A stretch of 64,000 bases of DNA, taken from Trifolium pratense (taxonomy: Eukaryota > Streptophyta > Magnoliopsida > Fabales > Fabaceae). This document shows, piece by piece, positions 1 through 11,809 of the stretch (the stretch's first letter is position 1; every line of letters starts with the position of its first letter). The notes beneath the pieces are model-generated. The model was given only the letters and a program-made list of their open reading frames with translations, did no database searches and was not told where the DNA came from. The DNA lies in contig NC_060062.1 in the NCBI RefSeq assembly GCF_020283565.1, positions 22,850,127 through 22,914,126 on the forward strand, in the 5' to 3' direction. The position numbers and the translations under genes were made by a program.

Positions 1-80
1 TTTTTCTTTTTCTTTTTTTATTTTATTTTCTTTTCCAATCTTTAAGTGATTAATGATTTAACTTAAAGTAAAATAAGTTT

Positions 81-986
81 GGGTTAAATGTATTTTCAGT
101 CTTTGTAAAATTACAAATTTTTAAGTTTAGTCCTCAAAAAAAATTATTAACTCTTTAGTCCCTATTTTTATTTTAGTTTTAATTGCATATTTAGTCCCTT
201 ATATTTATTTTATGTTTCAATTTGATCTTTTATGTTTAAAAAATTTCAAGTTGGTTCCTTATACTATTGATGTCAACATAAGTTCTTCCTTTTCATTAAA
301 TTTTGAGATAATTTTTTCTAACTTTTCGCTAAATTTTGAGTTAATTTTTTTAAAACTTCCAAATAGTACCCATCTAAGTTGTTTGCGTACACAAATCTAT
401 TAGGAATGTAGATGATTTAAACAAAAATTTGACTAAAAGGACCAACTTGAAACTTTTTAAATATAAGAGACCAAATTGAAACATAAAATAAACACAAGCG
501 ACCAAATATGCATTTAAACCTTTATTTTGATTAATTTTTGGGACTAAAAGTATAATTTTTTGTAAAAAGTTTTCAAAATTTGTATTGTTCTTATAAACTA
601 CTCCCTCCGGTCCTTTTTATAAGGAACAATTTGGAAAAAAAATTTGGTCCTTTTTATAAGAAACAATCATTAAATTTATTCTTACAATTCCATTTCTACC
701 CTTATTAAATTGTATCTATTCCAAAGTTATGCATTAATTAGAGTGACATATTCCCTAAGAATAAATTAATACACCAAGGTTAGTTTTGGAATAGATTGTA
801 AAATTTTAGAATTTTTATTAAGAAAGATAAGGTTTCTTGGTATGTGTGTTTTTACCAAATTGTTCCTTATAATAAGGACCGGAGGGAGTATAATACTATG
901 AAGGATTAAAATTACTATTAAAATTTAATATGGACTAAATTTCAAAGAACGTAATTTTGTATAGGGAATAAAAACATAATTAACCC
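81..986. mobile_element. MULE-like foldback element (non-autonomous)
   Basis: The ends are inverted copies (GGGTTAAATGTATTTT at the left, and GGGTTAATTATGTTTT read from the right), and long arms continue inward: about 150-260 pairs with 420-545. The element is flanked by aataagttt (72-80) and aataaattt (987-995), a 9-bp target duplication with one mismatch, which is typical of Mutator-type insertion. There is no transposase. A Stowaway MITE is nested in the right arm at 601-888. Confidence 0.65.
601..888. mobile_element. Stowaway-type MITE
   Basis: This is a 288-bp element with terminal inverted repeats CTCCCTCCGGTCC and GGACCGGAGGGAG. The inverted match continues through a shared AAGGAACAATTTGG stretch. 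It is flanked by TA on both sides (599-600 and 889-890). The CTCCCTCCG terminus with a TA duplication is the signature of Tc1/mariner-related Stowaway MITEs. It has no coding capacity. Confidence 0.85.
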
Positions 987-995
987 AATAAATTT

Positions 996-2049
996 TTTGT
1001 CTTAAATATATCAAATTTTGTTTTCATTATCTATAAATTTTGTTAACAAGTTTTGGTGTTTCAAATATTTTTCGTCAAGCCTTTTGGTCTTCAAATATTT
1101 TTCGTCACGACTTTTGGTCCTTACTTTTTAGTCAATTCATGCATGACATTCGAAATTTAGAATTTTTTACGGTCATATTTAGTACATTATAAAAATATCT
1201 TTTGCAAAAACTTAATTTTTTTTAACAAGTAATGAATTAAATATGAATTTTTAAGTTTTTGTCACTTAACAAATCATATTTACGATCAAAAGAATTTTTA
1301 AGTTTTTGTCACTTAACAAATAATTTTTAAGGGAGAAAGTTTTACAATATCAAAGAAATTATATCAAAATAGCAAAAGAAGTTTGTAGAAAAAGATAGCA
1401 TATGACGATCAAAAGAAAATTATACGGGAGAGAATGTTTCTTTTCAAGGGTCATACCACACATAATTGTTGATCTCCATAATTGCTTCTAATTTAATAAT
1501 TTGATAGTTTGCTTGAAATAATGTTGATCTCCATTATTTTACAACTTAGTTAGATTTGTTATTAGGTTTTATACTTCCCCTCTCTATATGTATCTTTTTT
1601 GCAAAATTTTAAATTTTTTTAACAAGAGATAAATTAAATATGAAGTTTTTTTAATCTTTTTCCACATATAAATTCATAAATAATTCATTTTATGTTAAAA
1701 AAAATTAAATTTTTTTCAGAGATGTTCTTAGAATAATATTATAAACATGGATACAAAAAATCATTCAAAAATGTGAAAGTATACAAGAGTTTGATTAAAA
1801 GTAAGACCAAAACGAATCATTGAATTAGGAGAACATGAATTTCGATTTCTGAGAGTAACATTTTTGAATAAAATATTATTTATATCACGATCGAACTCTA
1901 AATTACCAAATTTCTTCTCCTAAAAAACGGAGATTAAGAACAAAAAAATTGCCATCAATCTATTAACTTATTAAACATTTTTTTTAATCCATAAACCATA
2001 TGATTAGGATCTTCATAACTAGACTATTTTGAAATAAAAATATTATTTA
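996..2049. other. AT-rich intergenic stretch without recognised gene
   Basis: I see no open reading frame with recognisable content here. There is a short near-duplicate around 1075-1115 (tcaaatatttttcgtca occurs twice) and a repeat of tttttaagtttttgtcactta around 1240-1320, otherwise low-complexity AT-rich DNA. Confidence 0.5.
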
Positions 2050-3208
2050 GGGTAAATAGGGTTTTACCCCCCTGCAAAATAAGCCAATTTTGCATTACCC
2101 TCCTGCAAAAAAAAAAAAACTTGAGATTACCCCCCCTGCAATATGAAGATTCTCTCTTTTTACCCCCTGCTTGACAACTTGGCATAGAATCTTTATTTTT
2201 TATGAGGTGGCATGCATATGTGGCATTTATTTCATTTTTATTTTTTTAATTTGCACATGTCATTTTTATTATTAAATAAATTGGTGACAAAAATTTTAAA
2301 AATTCCACTTAATTAGTTTTTAAAAAAATAAAAAATATTGTGTCAAAAAAAATTTATTAAAAATAAAATATGTTAATTCAAAAAGATATGTTAATCCATT
2401 GTTTCTAACAACAAAAAAAAAAAAAAAAACTCACAATTTTTTCCTGTAACATAACACAAATCTTTCTCCTTCTCATTCTTCTTCTCAAAACCCAAAATTA
2501 TTTTTTCTCTAACACAAACTTAGAATCTCAGAATCCTTTTTCTCTAAAATAAAACCTAGAAATCCGCCGAATTCGTCGAAACAAATGATTGATGAAGAAC
2601 AAAGGCAGGAACTAGGAACCGGATTTCCTATAAAGGCAGAAACTGATTTTTTGAATTTATGGGTTAGGGATTGAATTGATGGGATGAAGAATTGGGAAGA
2701 AGAATTATGTTTTTGGGTTAGGAAGAAATTGGGTTGTTGCAAAGGGATGAAGAATAGAAGAACAAAAGAAATTTATGATTATGTTTCTGGGTTTACCGAG
2801 ATTGATTTTTGGAAGAAAAAAAATTGGGTTCTTTTTGGATTGTTGTTCTTGGTGGTGTTGATGATTTTGTTGATGTTGTTGTTATTCTTGGTGGTGTTGA
2901 TATTGTTGTTCTTGTAGAATGATGAAAATTATTGTGGTAGGGATGAAGGGGAAATTAGAAAAGAATTTATTATATTTTTTTTTAATTTTTAGTTTATTTA
3001 ATAATAAAAATGACATGTGCAAATTAAAAAAAATTAAATGCCACATATGCATGCCACCTCATAAAAAATAAAGATTCTATGCCAAGTTGTCAAGCAGGGG
3101 GTAAAAAGAGAGAATCTTAATATTGCAGGGGGGTAATCCCAAGTTTTTTTTTTGCAGGGGGTAATGCAAAATTGGCTTATTTTGCAGGGGGTAAAACCCT
3201 ATTTACCC
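2050..3208. mobile_element. MULE-like foldback with 9-bp target duplication
   Basis: The terminal inverted repeats are about 230 bp long, beginning GGGTAAATAGGGTTTTACCCC at 2050 and mirrored up to 3208. The flanks are tattattta on both sides (2041-2049 and 3209-3217), a perfect 9-bp duplication. The interior is about 700 bp and holds only short, hydrophobic low-complexity reading frames that I do not consider genes. Long TIRs and the 9-bp duplication point to a non-autonomous Mutator-like element. Confidence 0.8.
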
Positions 3209-3499
3209 TATTATTTACAAATTCATTCATAAATTTATAATTTCTATTCTATAAAAAATAATAATCATATACTTGTAAAAAAAATTATAATATCTATGCA
3301 TTGCCCCGTGCATCGCACGGGTAGAAGTACTAGTTTTCTTTAGAGATAATATATATAAATATCGTCTTTTTAACTTTGACATTTTCACCAAACATAGTTC
3401 TACACTTCTACTCTACTTACTTCACTTGGCTATCTCCTTGTAACATGAGTTTGGTCTTATGGACCAAAATATATTAATGATGCATAACATTAATGCATA

Positions 3500-3900
3500 A
3501 CATTATGGTCATTTCGGTATCCATTTGGTGAATTATTGATCCAAATTGAGTTGTGTTCGAAGCTTTGAAGTTGTGTCTCGAAAGCAGATTTTGTGCAGAA
3601 TTTTGGGGGACATATCTTCACTAAAACGGTAATTAATCTCTCATTGTAACTCCAAATTTAGTGGGGTTTGATTCTGTGGAAAGATAACTCGATTACGGTC
3701 ATTTCGATATCCGTTTGGTGAATTATTGATCCAAATTGAGTTGTGTGCGAAGCTTTGAAGTTGTGACTCGAAAGCAGAATTTTAGGGGGGGCGAAATCCA
3801 AAAAATTATAAAATAGAGGGGGTAAAAGTCCGCGTTTTAAAACAGGGGGGGTAAAATTCCGATTTAATCAAAATAGGGGGGGCAAAACTGCATTTAAGCC
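3500..3900. mobile_element. Partial foldback arm, same family as 15732-16513
   Basis: The sequence up to 3900 (ending gcaaaactgcatttaagcc) matches the right arm of the element at 15732-16513, including the aattattgatccaaattgag block and the run of ggggtaaaat spacers. A matching left arm was not found. The block containing gaattattgatcc occurs twice (about 3509-3610 and 3696-3795), so this is a rearranged or truncated copy. Confidence 0.55.
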
Positions 3901-4654
3901 AAAAATAAATAAAATAAGGTTCATGCTAATCAGTGTCCCGAGGTAAATGTTAAAGAAACTAAAAAAAGAAAATTTTAAATAGAAAATAAAACTTTTTAGA
4001 TTTTTGAATAGTTGACTGTACGAGGTTCAATGCCAAATTATTATTTTTCTTCTTTAATTAGTGCCCCGAAACACTATTTAATATTTTCTATAAAATAATT
4101 GATCCTCTAAAATAAACAAAGTAACAATCAAATAAAATAACTTAACAGGAAAATAAATAAATAAATAAAATAAATGTTAAGACCTTGAAATTTATTTAAG
4201 TGTGACATTGAAATTTATCACATGATTTTGAGACCTTTGGAGATCATTGCTTCCTAGCCGAAATTAGAGACATATTAAATATGTCTCGTTCTTGAACTAA
4301 ATAATGGTCACAATGTGTTTTTGGTGCTAAACGCAACTACATTTCAAAAGGGGCTTATAGTTTACCTACTTTTACCATGATACAAATATGTAGCTAGATT
4401 TGCTTTAGTTTTTATGATAAGTAAGTTAAACTTAAACTTGACCTCAGAAGTGAACCCCAAAATCAGATTAGACGGTCTAATGAACTGGATACTGGTGATA
4501 GAGATTATCAAACCGTTATCATGTCTTATAAAATGGACGGTAGAGATTAAGAATAAATTAATAATAATAATAATTGAGGCACTAGCTGTTTGATATACTT
4601 TATTGACATATAAAATAGTTCTTTTTATGATGGTAAATTTAAGATGAGAGTATA
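3901..4654. other. Intergenic stretch, nothing recognised
   Basis: This is AT-rich sequence. The open reading frames present overlap low-complexity DNA and match no family I recognise. Confidence 0.4.
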
Positions 4655-4752
4655 ATGCTTCACATTTACCCTCATCCAAAGACACTAATGAAACTCGAAC
4701 TCGAAACTCCCTAAATTTAAGATTTATCTTTTTATCACTAGACCAAACATTA
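4655..4752 (-). mobile_element. SINE-like relic (tRNA-derived)
   Basis: Read on the minus strand, the segment has an A-box-like TGGTCTAGTGATAAAAAG and, further on, a B-box-like GAGTTCGAGTTTC, the order expected of a tRNA-derived SINE. No clear poly(A) tail or target duplication was identified, so it is probably degenerate. Confidence 0.4.
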
Positions 4753-4950
4753 AAAAATATAAATATAGTTTTGCATAAAAAAGTTGTTATAAGACAATGA
4801 GTTTTGTAATACATGTGCACGTTAAGTAATAATTTAATCAATCAATCAATCAAACTCATTGTTTTACTCCTTTATTGAATTTATTTATGCATTTACAATA
4901 GTAGATATGCATATTTGGGATTAAAATTCCTTTGTTTCTCCTTGAGATGA

Positions 4951-6421
4951 TTATGATGATGACCAAAATGCATTTTTGACATACACCCCAAGCACCAAAA
5001 TCAACAAGCTGGCCACAATCATGTTCACCAATAACTTCCCCCTCTTAGTCCTTGTGTTAACACAGCCAAAACCTAATTGGTTAACATCATTATCATCTCT
5101 TGATCTCAAACTTATGTTAAAATCTAAAATCCTTGTTTTCAATCTTTGTGTCATCTTTGCTTGCCGCTTTCTCAGACCCTCGGTAGTTTCAATGACTTCT
5201 TTTTTCTCCGATGACTCGTCATTAGTCCTCACATTCTTTTCGTTTTCATCTTTTTCTTCTACTTTATTTTTTTCTTTTTCATCACTAATCGGTTCGTTTG
5301 TGTTTTTCTTTGGTGACTCTCGTTGCTCATCAACCACTTGCGCTTGTGTCGGTGCCTTAGGTTCATCACTATTTTGTTGTGGCATTGAAGCTTCTTGTGG
5401 TGGATTAGTGATAGCTTCTTGTTCTTGAGGCTTATTAGCTGGGGTGATTAGTTTTGGAAACTTGATTGATAGCACTCCACGTTCAAACTTGGCATTGACA
5501 TCATTGGGGTCACAATATGTAGGAATTGGAAATTCTTTACCAAAACGATGCCATATATTCTCAATCCCTTGTCTTTCACAATTGATCCTTAGGACACCTT
5601 TTGAAGTCACTTGCACTCTTAATTGTTCCTTTGTGAATCCTGTTTTTTTTTTTTTGTTGAAATTGAAAGTATATACATGCATATAGAAGAAAATGAGAAA
5701 GAGCTTAAAACAAACATAAATGATTTTTTGAAATAAAAAATTGACAATAAATTTTTACAACCAATTGAATGGCGAATGCACTTTTAAATATATGGTTAAT
5801 TACGTTTAGTGGGTGATTAATGAACATGAGCCGCAACTCATTATTCACCGACCATCTATTGGACATACTTAACCACAATTTTGAAATGCGTTAACAACTT
5901 AAAAAGTTGTCGCGAAAGTTGCCGGTTTAGCTACCCTACTACTATAGTCTTTAAACTCATAATATGTCTAATATATTTTTTTGGGTTTTACAAACCTTAT
6001 TTTAAAACTCAATGACTCACCCGCCCGCAATGCAGCATATCAAACGTCTATCCAGTCTTTTACCATATGAATTGTACTTACATAACTTATGTTTCTAATA
6101 TTATGTACTTACAATATGATTAATTAATACATTTAATTTTTAACTTAAACAATTATAATTTGGAGAAGACATTTACTATGTATAACTAATATTTAAATAA
6201 GAATGATTTGATACATACAAAGTTTGGGTAAAAAGATTATAAAATCTGGAAATTTCAAATGGATTGGAGAGGTGTGAGAAGTAAAACATACCTGGCAGCA
6301 TTAGGACAAGAGTAGCACTTACTTCATCTTCATTCCATTCAAAATAAGGTTGCAAATCTTTGTAAAAACGTTCAGTTCCTGATTGTGCCTTTTGAGTTTG
6401 ATCCATGCTTGTCAATTTCAA
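4951..6421 (-). CDS. RTM2-like HSP20-domain protein with C-terminal membrane anchor (gene 1)
   Basis: The gene has two exons: 6421..6292 and 5639..4951. The intron has GT at 6291-6290 and AG at 5641-5640, splitting a Gly codon (LMLPG/FTKEQLRV). The product is 272 aa from 6421, or 267 aa from the in-frame ATG at 6406, which aligns better with gene 2 (MDQ... against MSFDQ...). Residues about 20-110 form an alpha-crystallin/HSP20 domain, with conserved FTKEQLRVQV, GVLRINCER and FERGVLSIKFPK. A Pro/Gln/Lys/Glu-rich charged linker follows, then a C-terminal hydrophobic helix (LLVNMIVASLLILVLGVYVK). This is the layout of plant RTM2-like proteins. Arabidopsis RTM2 restricts long-distance movement of potyviruses in phloem, but many homologues have no tested role. 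A related gene lies at 9912-11109 on the same strand, so the pair is probably a local duplication. Confidence 0.82.
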
Positions 6422-6429
6422 TTGATGTT

Positions 6430-8080
6430 ATTTTGTATTTATGTCTGATAATGAAAGCTATGGTTAGTGTTGCTTTTATAGGCATCACAATAGGACATTA
6501 TTATTCATTATTCGTTGTGCTTTTTTGATTTTTAAATTAATTAATGTAATATATTATTTTGTTTTATTACTTTCTTTTCGTGCAAACATTGTTTGTTTCT
6601 CTGTAGTTAAGGCTCTAATGCAAGAAAAAATATATGCTTTACCTTGTGTTTTGGCAATGCTATACTAGAAGAAGATTCCTACTCCTTGCAAAACCCTCTA
6701 AGATAGGGGTTTTAGCATTTATCAAACTATTAATTTAATAAAAAGTGAAAGTTAACACAATAAATTTTATTTATTAGTGCATCATAGTGTGGAGGACTAT
6801 GGTTCGATCTCCCGCAACTGCAATCGAAAGAAGATTGAAATCACTTAATATCAGAATTAACCTCCGAATCAAATTAGACAGTCCTGTAGATCAGATACCA
6901 GTGGTGAAAAAAATAATTCTGAATTATAATGTGTTCGAATTTATGGCCTTACTATGATAAGTAAAATGTATCACAATCATTTTTACTAGAAAAAGACAAA
7001 TTTCAAACTCTTAACTACATGAGTAAGATGTATAAATCTTTGGTCACTAATCGAATAGAAGGAATAAAAGAAAGTTTAAGAAAAATGGATACCTAGTACA
7101 CTAAATAAATTTTGCATCTTTTGTTAGTTACATCCAAAGTTCATAAAATTTATAATACTTGAGTCAAAGAAAAGTTGCTTCCAATTCTAGGTAGCATATT
7201 TCTAAAAGTCTAAAAGGTAAAAAAGGGAAGAATATCGCGAGCTCACTAATCTTGTTATTTGTTCTTGATATATTTTAGAGTGAAAATTCATTTTGGTTCT
7301 TCACACATTTTTAATAGGATAGTCCCGATAAAAATAAAACTCAAATTAATTTCTAACATTTTCATAAGGATAAACTAGTCATCGATTTCAAAACAGTAAG
7401 TATTGCACTGGACAAGATAATATATGATAGAACAAAATTGCACAGGAAAGCGATAGAGAGATACTATATTTTATATTCGAAAATGAAATGAATATTTTCA
7501 TTTTTTTTTTATAGTAGTATTATAGACAAAAAGTTGTCTTGTGGTTTAGCGATGAACAAAAATTCTTGTTTTTGTCCGATCCCTTACTACATATTTTGTT
7601 CAGTCCCATAACCAATTTATGAATCAAACAGTATACTCACTCCAGCCTTATTTATAAGCAAAAATTACTTTTTAAATTCATTAAATAATTGATATATCTA
7701 GTCGAAGGGAATACAAGTTATACAACAAATATTGTCCCTGTGTCCTGTTTTTTAGCATCAGATCAAACTCACCCTAGAATGTTTTTATTTTATTTTTTAC
7801 AGCAATGTTATAGTTGAAAAGCAATAATTCAAATTTAAGAATCCATAATAATGGATTGTTCATCTCTTTTTTTTTTTTTGGTTACAACGGATTGTTCATC
7901 TCTAGTGAGAAAAAAAGTTGTAATTGAATGAAAAGTAGCGTAGTCGTAATCAACAGCATTGATTAAATTTGAAATGGAAATTGATTTTGGGCCATTTATT
8001 TATTAATAAATTAGAACATGAACACCAAAAATAGAAAATAAGTACAAAATATTATCAACTACAACTCAGTTGGAAATAAA
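6430..8080. other. Upstream and intergenic region of RTM2-like gene 1
   Basis: No coding region was recognised. The stretch is AT-rich, with a degenerate repeat around 6780-6920 that resembles 4430-4500 (both contain aattagac..gtc.. and gata.c..gtg blocks). The promoter of the minus-strand gene starting near 6421 should lie at the left end of this stretch, but no confident TATA box is assigned. Confidence 0.4.
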
Positions 8081-8088
8081 AGCAGTTT

Positions 8089-8300
8089 ATGACAAAGGTA
8101 ACAAATGCAACAAATAAGAATATAACATCTTCAAAACTGGTTGCCGATGAAGAAGAAACAATATTGTTATGCTCAAAGGATGAACATGGGAACTGGATTG
8201 AGGATAATGGGGAACTACAAGAGATGGTTAATAATTATTACAAAAAATTATTTACCATCAGTGATCAGAGAGCTAATGGGGAACTACAAGAGATGGTTTT
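8089..8300 (+). pseudogene. LINE ORF2 fragment
   Basis: The reading frame contains CSKDEHGNWIEDNGELQEM followed by NNYYKKLFT. This resembles the segment between the endonuclease and reverse transcriptase domains of plant L1-type LINEs, where a G.WIED...L....NYY..LF pattern is usual. The fragment is short and includes a local duplication of ggggaactacaagagatgg (about 8208 and 8279). No flanking LINE sequence is recognisable. Confidence 0.45.
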
Positions 8301-8427
8301 TTCTGCTTTTTTTAGATTTTTTTTGGGACTAATTTTATATTTTTTTTAAAGAAAATTAAAGGTGAATATTGAAAAGGAAATTTATTTAATATATATTCTT
8401 CAATTGAAACAAATATAGTTTTATAAA

Positions 8428-9558
8428 GGCTTAAATATCACATTAGTCCCTGTGTGTTCCCGATTTTTTGGTTTTAGTTCCTGTATGTTTTTTTTTTTAA
8501 ACAGTCCCTGCATGTTCAATTCCTTTTGGTTTTTGTCCCTCCCCTCTCAAAACTGCTGATGTGGCTAACAACATGACATGTGACATGAAAAATGAAGGAC
8601 CAAAACAAAAAAAAATTTATTATTGAAGGACTAAAACCAAAAAATAAAGTTTAAAATCCCTAAAATTTAAAAAAATAGTTTTTATTTTAACGTTTTTTAA
8701 TTTTAAAAATAAAAAAAAACATTTTTTTTATGTAAGACAAGTTATATTATTAACAACTTTTTAGTGCCTTAATGATCACTTGTTATTAGTTTGTGCAATA
8801 TTAAGGCTCTGTTTGGATTAACTTATTTTTGAGCTTATTCAAACAATTTATACAATATAAATTAGGTTTTTATGTTATTTTATAAGTTAACACTAGTGAA
8901 AATTGTATTTTATAAGCTATTTTATCATAAACTACCTTGACAAACTTATAATACTCCACATTGTTGAATTAAAATAAATGTATAATAGAAAAATAAGGTG
9001 CAAAAATACACTTTCTTAATATTATTTTTTTTCTAAAATGTCAAGTAATTTGAAACGGAGGGAGTAATACATAAAAATTGCATAAGCTGTTTGCATAAAT
9101 TCAAAAATAAGCTAATTCAAACGGGGCCTAAGTTGATGTGCAATTTTAAGCACACTCTGTCATTATAGCCAGATTTTTTAGCATGTCATAAACCAATTTT
9201 AGCACATTGTGAACAAGTTTTTACACTATAGGCTTATGGATTTTAAATTTTAGCACTTTTATATATATTTTAAATTTTGTTTTCTATTTGAAAAAAAAAT
9301 TGGTTTTTTTAAAAGTAAAAAATGTTAAAAAATTGTTTTTTTTGGGTCTTCATTAATATTTTTTATTTTTGTTTTGGTCCTTTATTTGCCACGTCAGCAT
9401 GCCATATGTCATGCCGTTAACCACATCAGCATTTTTGAGAGAGGATGGACGAAAACCAAAAGGAATTGGACATGCAGAGACTGTTTTAGAAAAAAAAAAA
9501 CACAGGGACTAAAACAAAAAAAACGGTAACATACAGGGACCAATGTGATATTTAAGTC
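8428..9558. mobile_element. MULE-like foldback with perfect 9-bp target duplication
   Basis: The ends are GGCTTAAATATCACATT at the left and, read inward from the right, GACTTAAATATCACATT. The inverted arms extend for about 200 bp (blocks of agtccctg, ccttttggtttt and catgccac). The flanks are ttttataaa at 8419-8427 and 9559-9567, an exact 9-bp duplication. No transposase is visible. A Tourist-like MITE sits in the interior at 8805-9128. Confidence 0.82.
8805..9128. mobile_element. Tourist-like (PIF/Harbinger) MITE nested in a MULE foldback
   Basis: The ends are GGCTCTGTTTGGATTA and, from the right, GGCCCCGTTTGAATTA, with the inverted match running on through AGCTTATTTTTGA. The flanks are TAA at 8802-8804 and 9129-9131. 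A TAA/TTA duplication with a GGSC..GTTTG terminus is characteristic of PIF/Harbinger MITEs. The size is 324 bp and it is non-coding. Confidence 0.72.
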
Positions 9559-9911
9559 TTTTATAAATGAGCAAATAAAAAAAGTTAAAATAAAAACCGG
9601 ATGAACAACAGAACAAAGCCACAATTCAATTTGTTAAATCCTCATTCAATCCAGTTTAACCAAACTACAACGTAATTATTCCGAATGAAACTTATAGATC
9701 AATTCGATCCAATTTTTAAAACATTAATCATCATGAATATAGAGGTGCATAATTAACTAATAACAGATAGTACTAATAGTTATAAACCTCAAACATTCTT
9801 TATTCTCTTGATGAATTTAAGCACTTATTACACATGCACATAATTGTACAATTCTTGTACCAATACCATACTTATTGACATAATAACACAATTAGTTTGT
9901 AATTAATCAAA

Positions 9912-11109
9912 TTACAACTCTTGCCTTTCATGTCCACCTGAAAAAAATGACTTAATTACACTCTTAACATAGAGACCAAATAGCAAGACCAAAAACACAA
10001 GTAGCAACAAATTAACCAATTTCTTTTGCTTCTTAACTTCATCCACCAAACCAGATAATGCATTCATATATTCTTGTCTTTGTTTTGATACCATTTCCAA
10101 AGTCAAAGACCTTTTCTCAGCAACTTTAGATTCAACTTTCTTATTCACATCATCAATGTCATCTTTTATTTCCTCTACTTTACCCTTTCCTTTCTTTTGA
10201 GAATCTTCTTGAATATCTTTATTTGGTTCTTGTTGTACTACTTGTTTTTTCTGATCAGAAACTTGAGCATTGTTTGGTTTCTGAGGAATTGTTTGTTGTT
10301 GAGGCTTTTGAGGTTCTTGTGTTGTTGGTTTGATTGGTGCTGGTGTTGGTGTTGGTGTTGGAGCAATATTTTGTTGCTTGATGAGTTTTGGAAGCTTAAT
10401 ATATAAGATTCCAGCTTCAAATTTGGCACCAATGCTACTTGTATCTGAATGAGGTGGTATTGAGACTTCTTTGCGAAATCGACGCCATTTTTTCTCATTC
10501 GTTTGTCTTTCACCACTCACCCTTAGCACTCGGGTTGAGGTTACTTGAACCCTAAGTTGTTCCTTCTTAAATCCTGCATCAGATGTGTTATTTGAATATT
10601 AAATTTAAGACACTATACGGTAATACCGTATTTTACTATATATTTCTATCTCTATGTCTCATTTAAGTTTTATCGTATTACACGGATTTTAACATTAAAA
10701 TGTAGTTCATAAGTTGTGACTTATAATTGTTGTCATTATATGTTCATAAATTATTTCTTGAATGAAAAAAATTGATAAAAGAAAAATAATTTGTTAATAA
10801 TTCTTTCATTTGAAATAAATATTACATTCACTACATGTAGGTATTCTCTCTCAAATGTTTATAGTCATTTTTATATTTCTAAATTTTCATTATAGAGCTA
10901 AGTAATAAATTTTAGTCTAATTTATATTTATAAACTATATTATGTAAATTACTATTATATGAAGAAAAAAAAATGAGGAAGAAAGAAATGAATTAACCTG
11001 GAAGCATAAGAATTAGTGTGTCACTTGTATCCTCATGATCCCAATCACAAGGTGGTTCAAATTCATCATAGATACGATCTGCTTCACGTGTCTTTTGATC
11101 AAATGACAT
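9912..11109 (-). CDS. RTM2-like HSP20-domain protein with C-terminal membrane anchor (gene 2)
   Basis: Two exons (11109..10998 and 10573..9912) joined across a GT-AG intron in the same codon position as gene 1 (LMLPG/FKKEQLRV) encode 257 aa. The start is the only upstream ATG in frame. The HSP20/alpha-crystallin domain runs from about residue 15 to 105, with FKKEQLRVQV, RVLRVSGERQ and FEAGILYIKLPK. A Thr-Pro repeat (PTPTPTPAP), a Gln/Lys/Glu-rich linker and a membrane helix (LVNLLLLVFLVLLFGLYVK) follow, and the C-terminus is short and polar. The molecule is probably tail-anchored in the endomembrane system. The shared intron position, domain order and proximity show it is a paralogue of the gene at 4951-6421, although the linkers have diverged strongly. 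Confidence 0.85.
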
Positions 11110-11643
11110 TTTCTCTTAATTTGTTTCTCTGTTTTCTAGCAAAAGTAGCTTAATATGTCTATGCTCTTATTGATGAATGAATGAATGAAATGAAACATGG
11201 GGTTATGTTACTTATATATACACATTATGGATTTGTATTTTCTTCCAATTCAATTCTTCTTTTTCTTGCAAAGATTGATTTATGTTAAGGACAATCTCAA
11301 TCTAGGTTTTCCTATGCAACAAAATATCAATTTGTCTCTATGAAGAATACCTTACTTATTTTATAGGCATTGTTAAATCACGTTCTTTTCCCACATGCAT
11401 GTAATATTGTGTAAAGATAAGGACTTAATTTCCAACTGTTCCTTGGTGAGGGTTTTGCATTATTCTTTTCAATATTATCTACTAATTAACAAGAATATAT
11501 TCTACATGCTAACAAAGCTTGCAACTCAATCCTTTAAATATAATAAATAATGAAATTTCTATTTTTTCCCTCCTTGCAAAGAGCCCAGTGACAGACAAAC
11601 AAACAATTCTACACCAGAGTATCAAGTTTTACTTCCCTTTCAG
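11110..11643. other. Upstream region of RTM2-like gene 2
   Basis: No gene was seen. The left end should contain the promoter and 5' UTR of the minus-strand gene starting at 11109. A tandem gaatgaatgaat run and a TATATATA-like tract at about 11213-11220 are the only visible features. Confidence 0.4.
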
Positions 11644-11809
11644 TCGAACATCACATTCTCAGACCTCCTTTCCCTTGAAACCATGTTTTACTTACCTTCT
11701 GGAAGGTCAAACATCACATTATCAGACATCCTTTCCCTGGAAACCACGTTTTACTTACCTTCCAGTCAAATATCACATTATCAGACATCCTTTCCCAAGA
11801 AACCAGAGG
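11644..11809. repeat. Minisatellite, about 60-bp unit in 2.7 copies
   Basis: Three consecutive units start with gtc(g/a)aa(c/t)atcacatt(c/a)tcagac and continue into cctttccc.tgaaaccatg, the third being cut short. Units begin near 11644, 11706 and 11765. The array lies downstream of the minus-strand gene at 12103-13516. It is open in one frame but codes for no recognisable protein. Confidence 0.75.

Noticed and set aside
2684..2917. 77-codon hydrophobic frame inside the 2050-3208 foldback
   Set aside because: It is Leu/Val low complexity from tgttgttgttctt-type repeats, with no start context or homology. It is treated as transposon interior.
4362..4841. 159-codon minus-strand frame
   Set aside because: It overlaps a SINE relic and AT-rich repeats, and its composition is not protein-like.
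4976..5428. 150-codon plus-strand frame opposite RTM2-like gene 1
   Set aside because: Antisense shadow of the Glu/Lys-rich linker (reads as Ser/Phe-rich).
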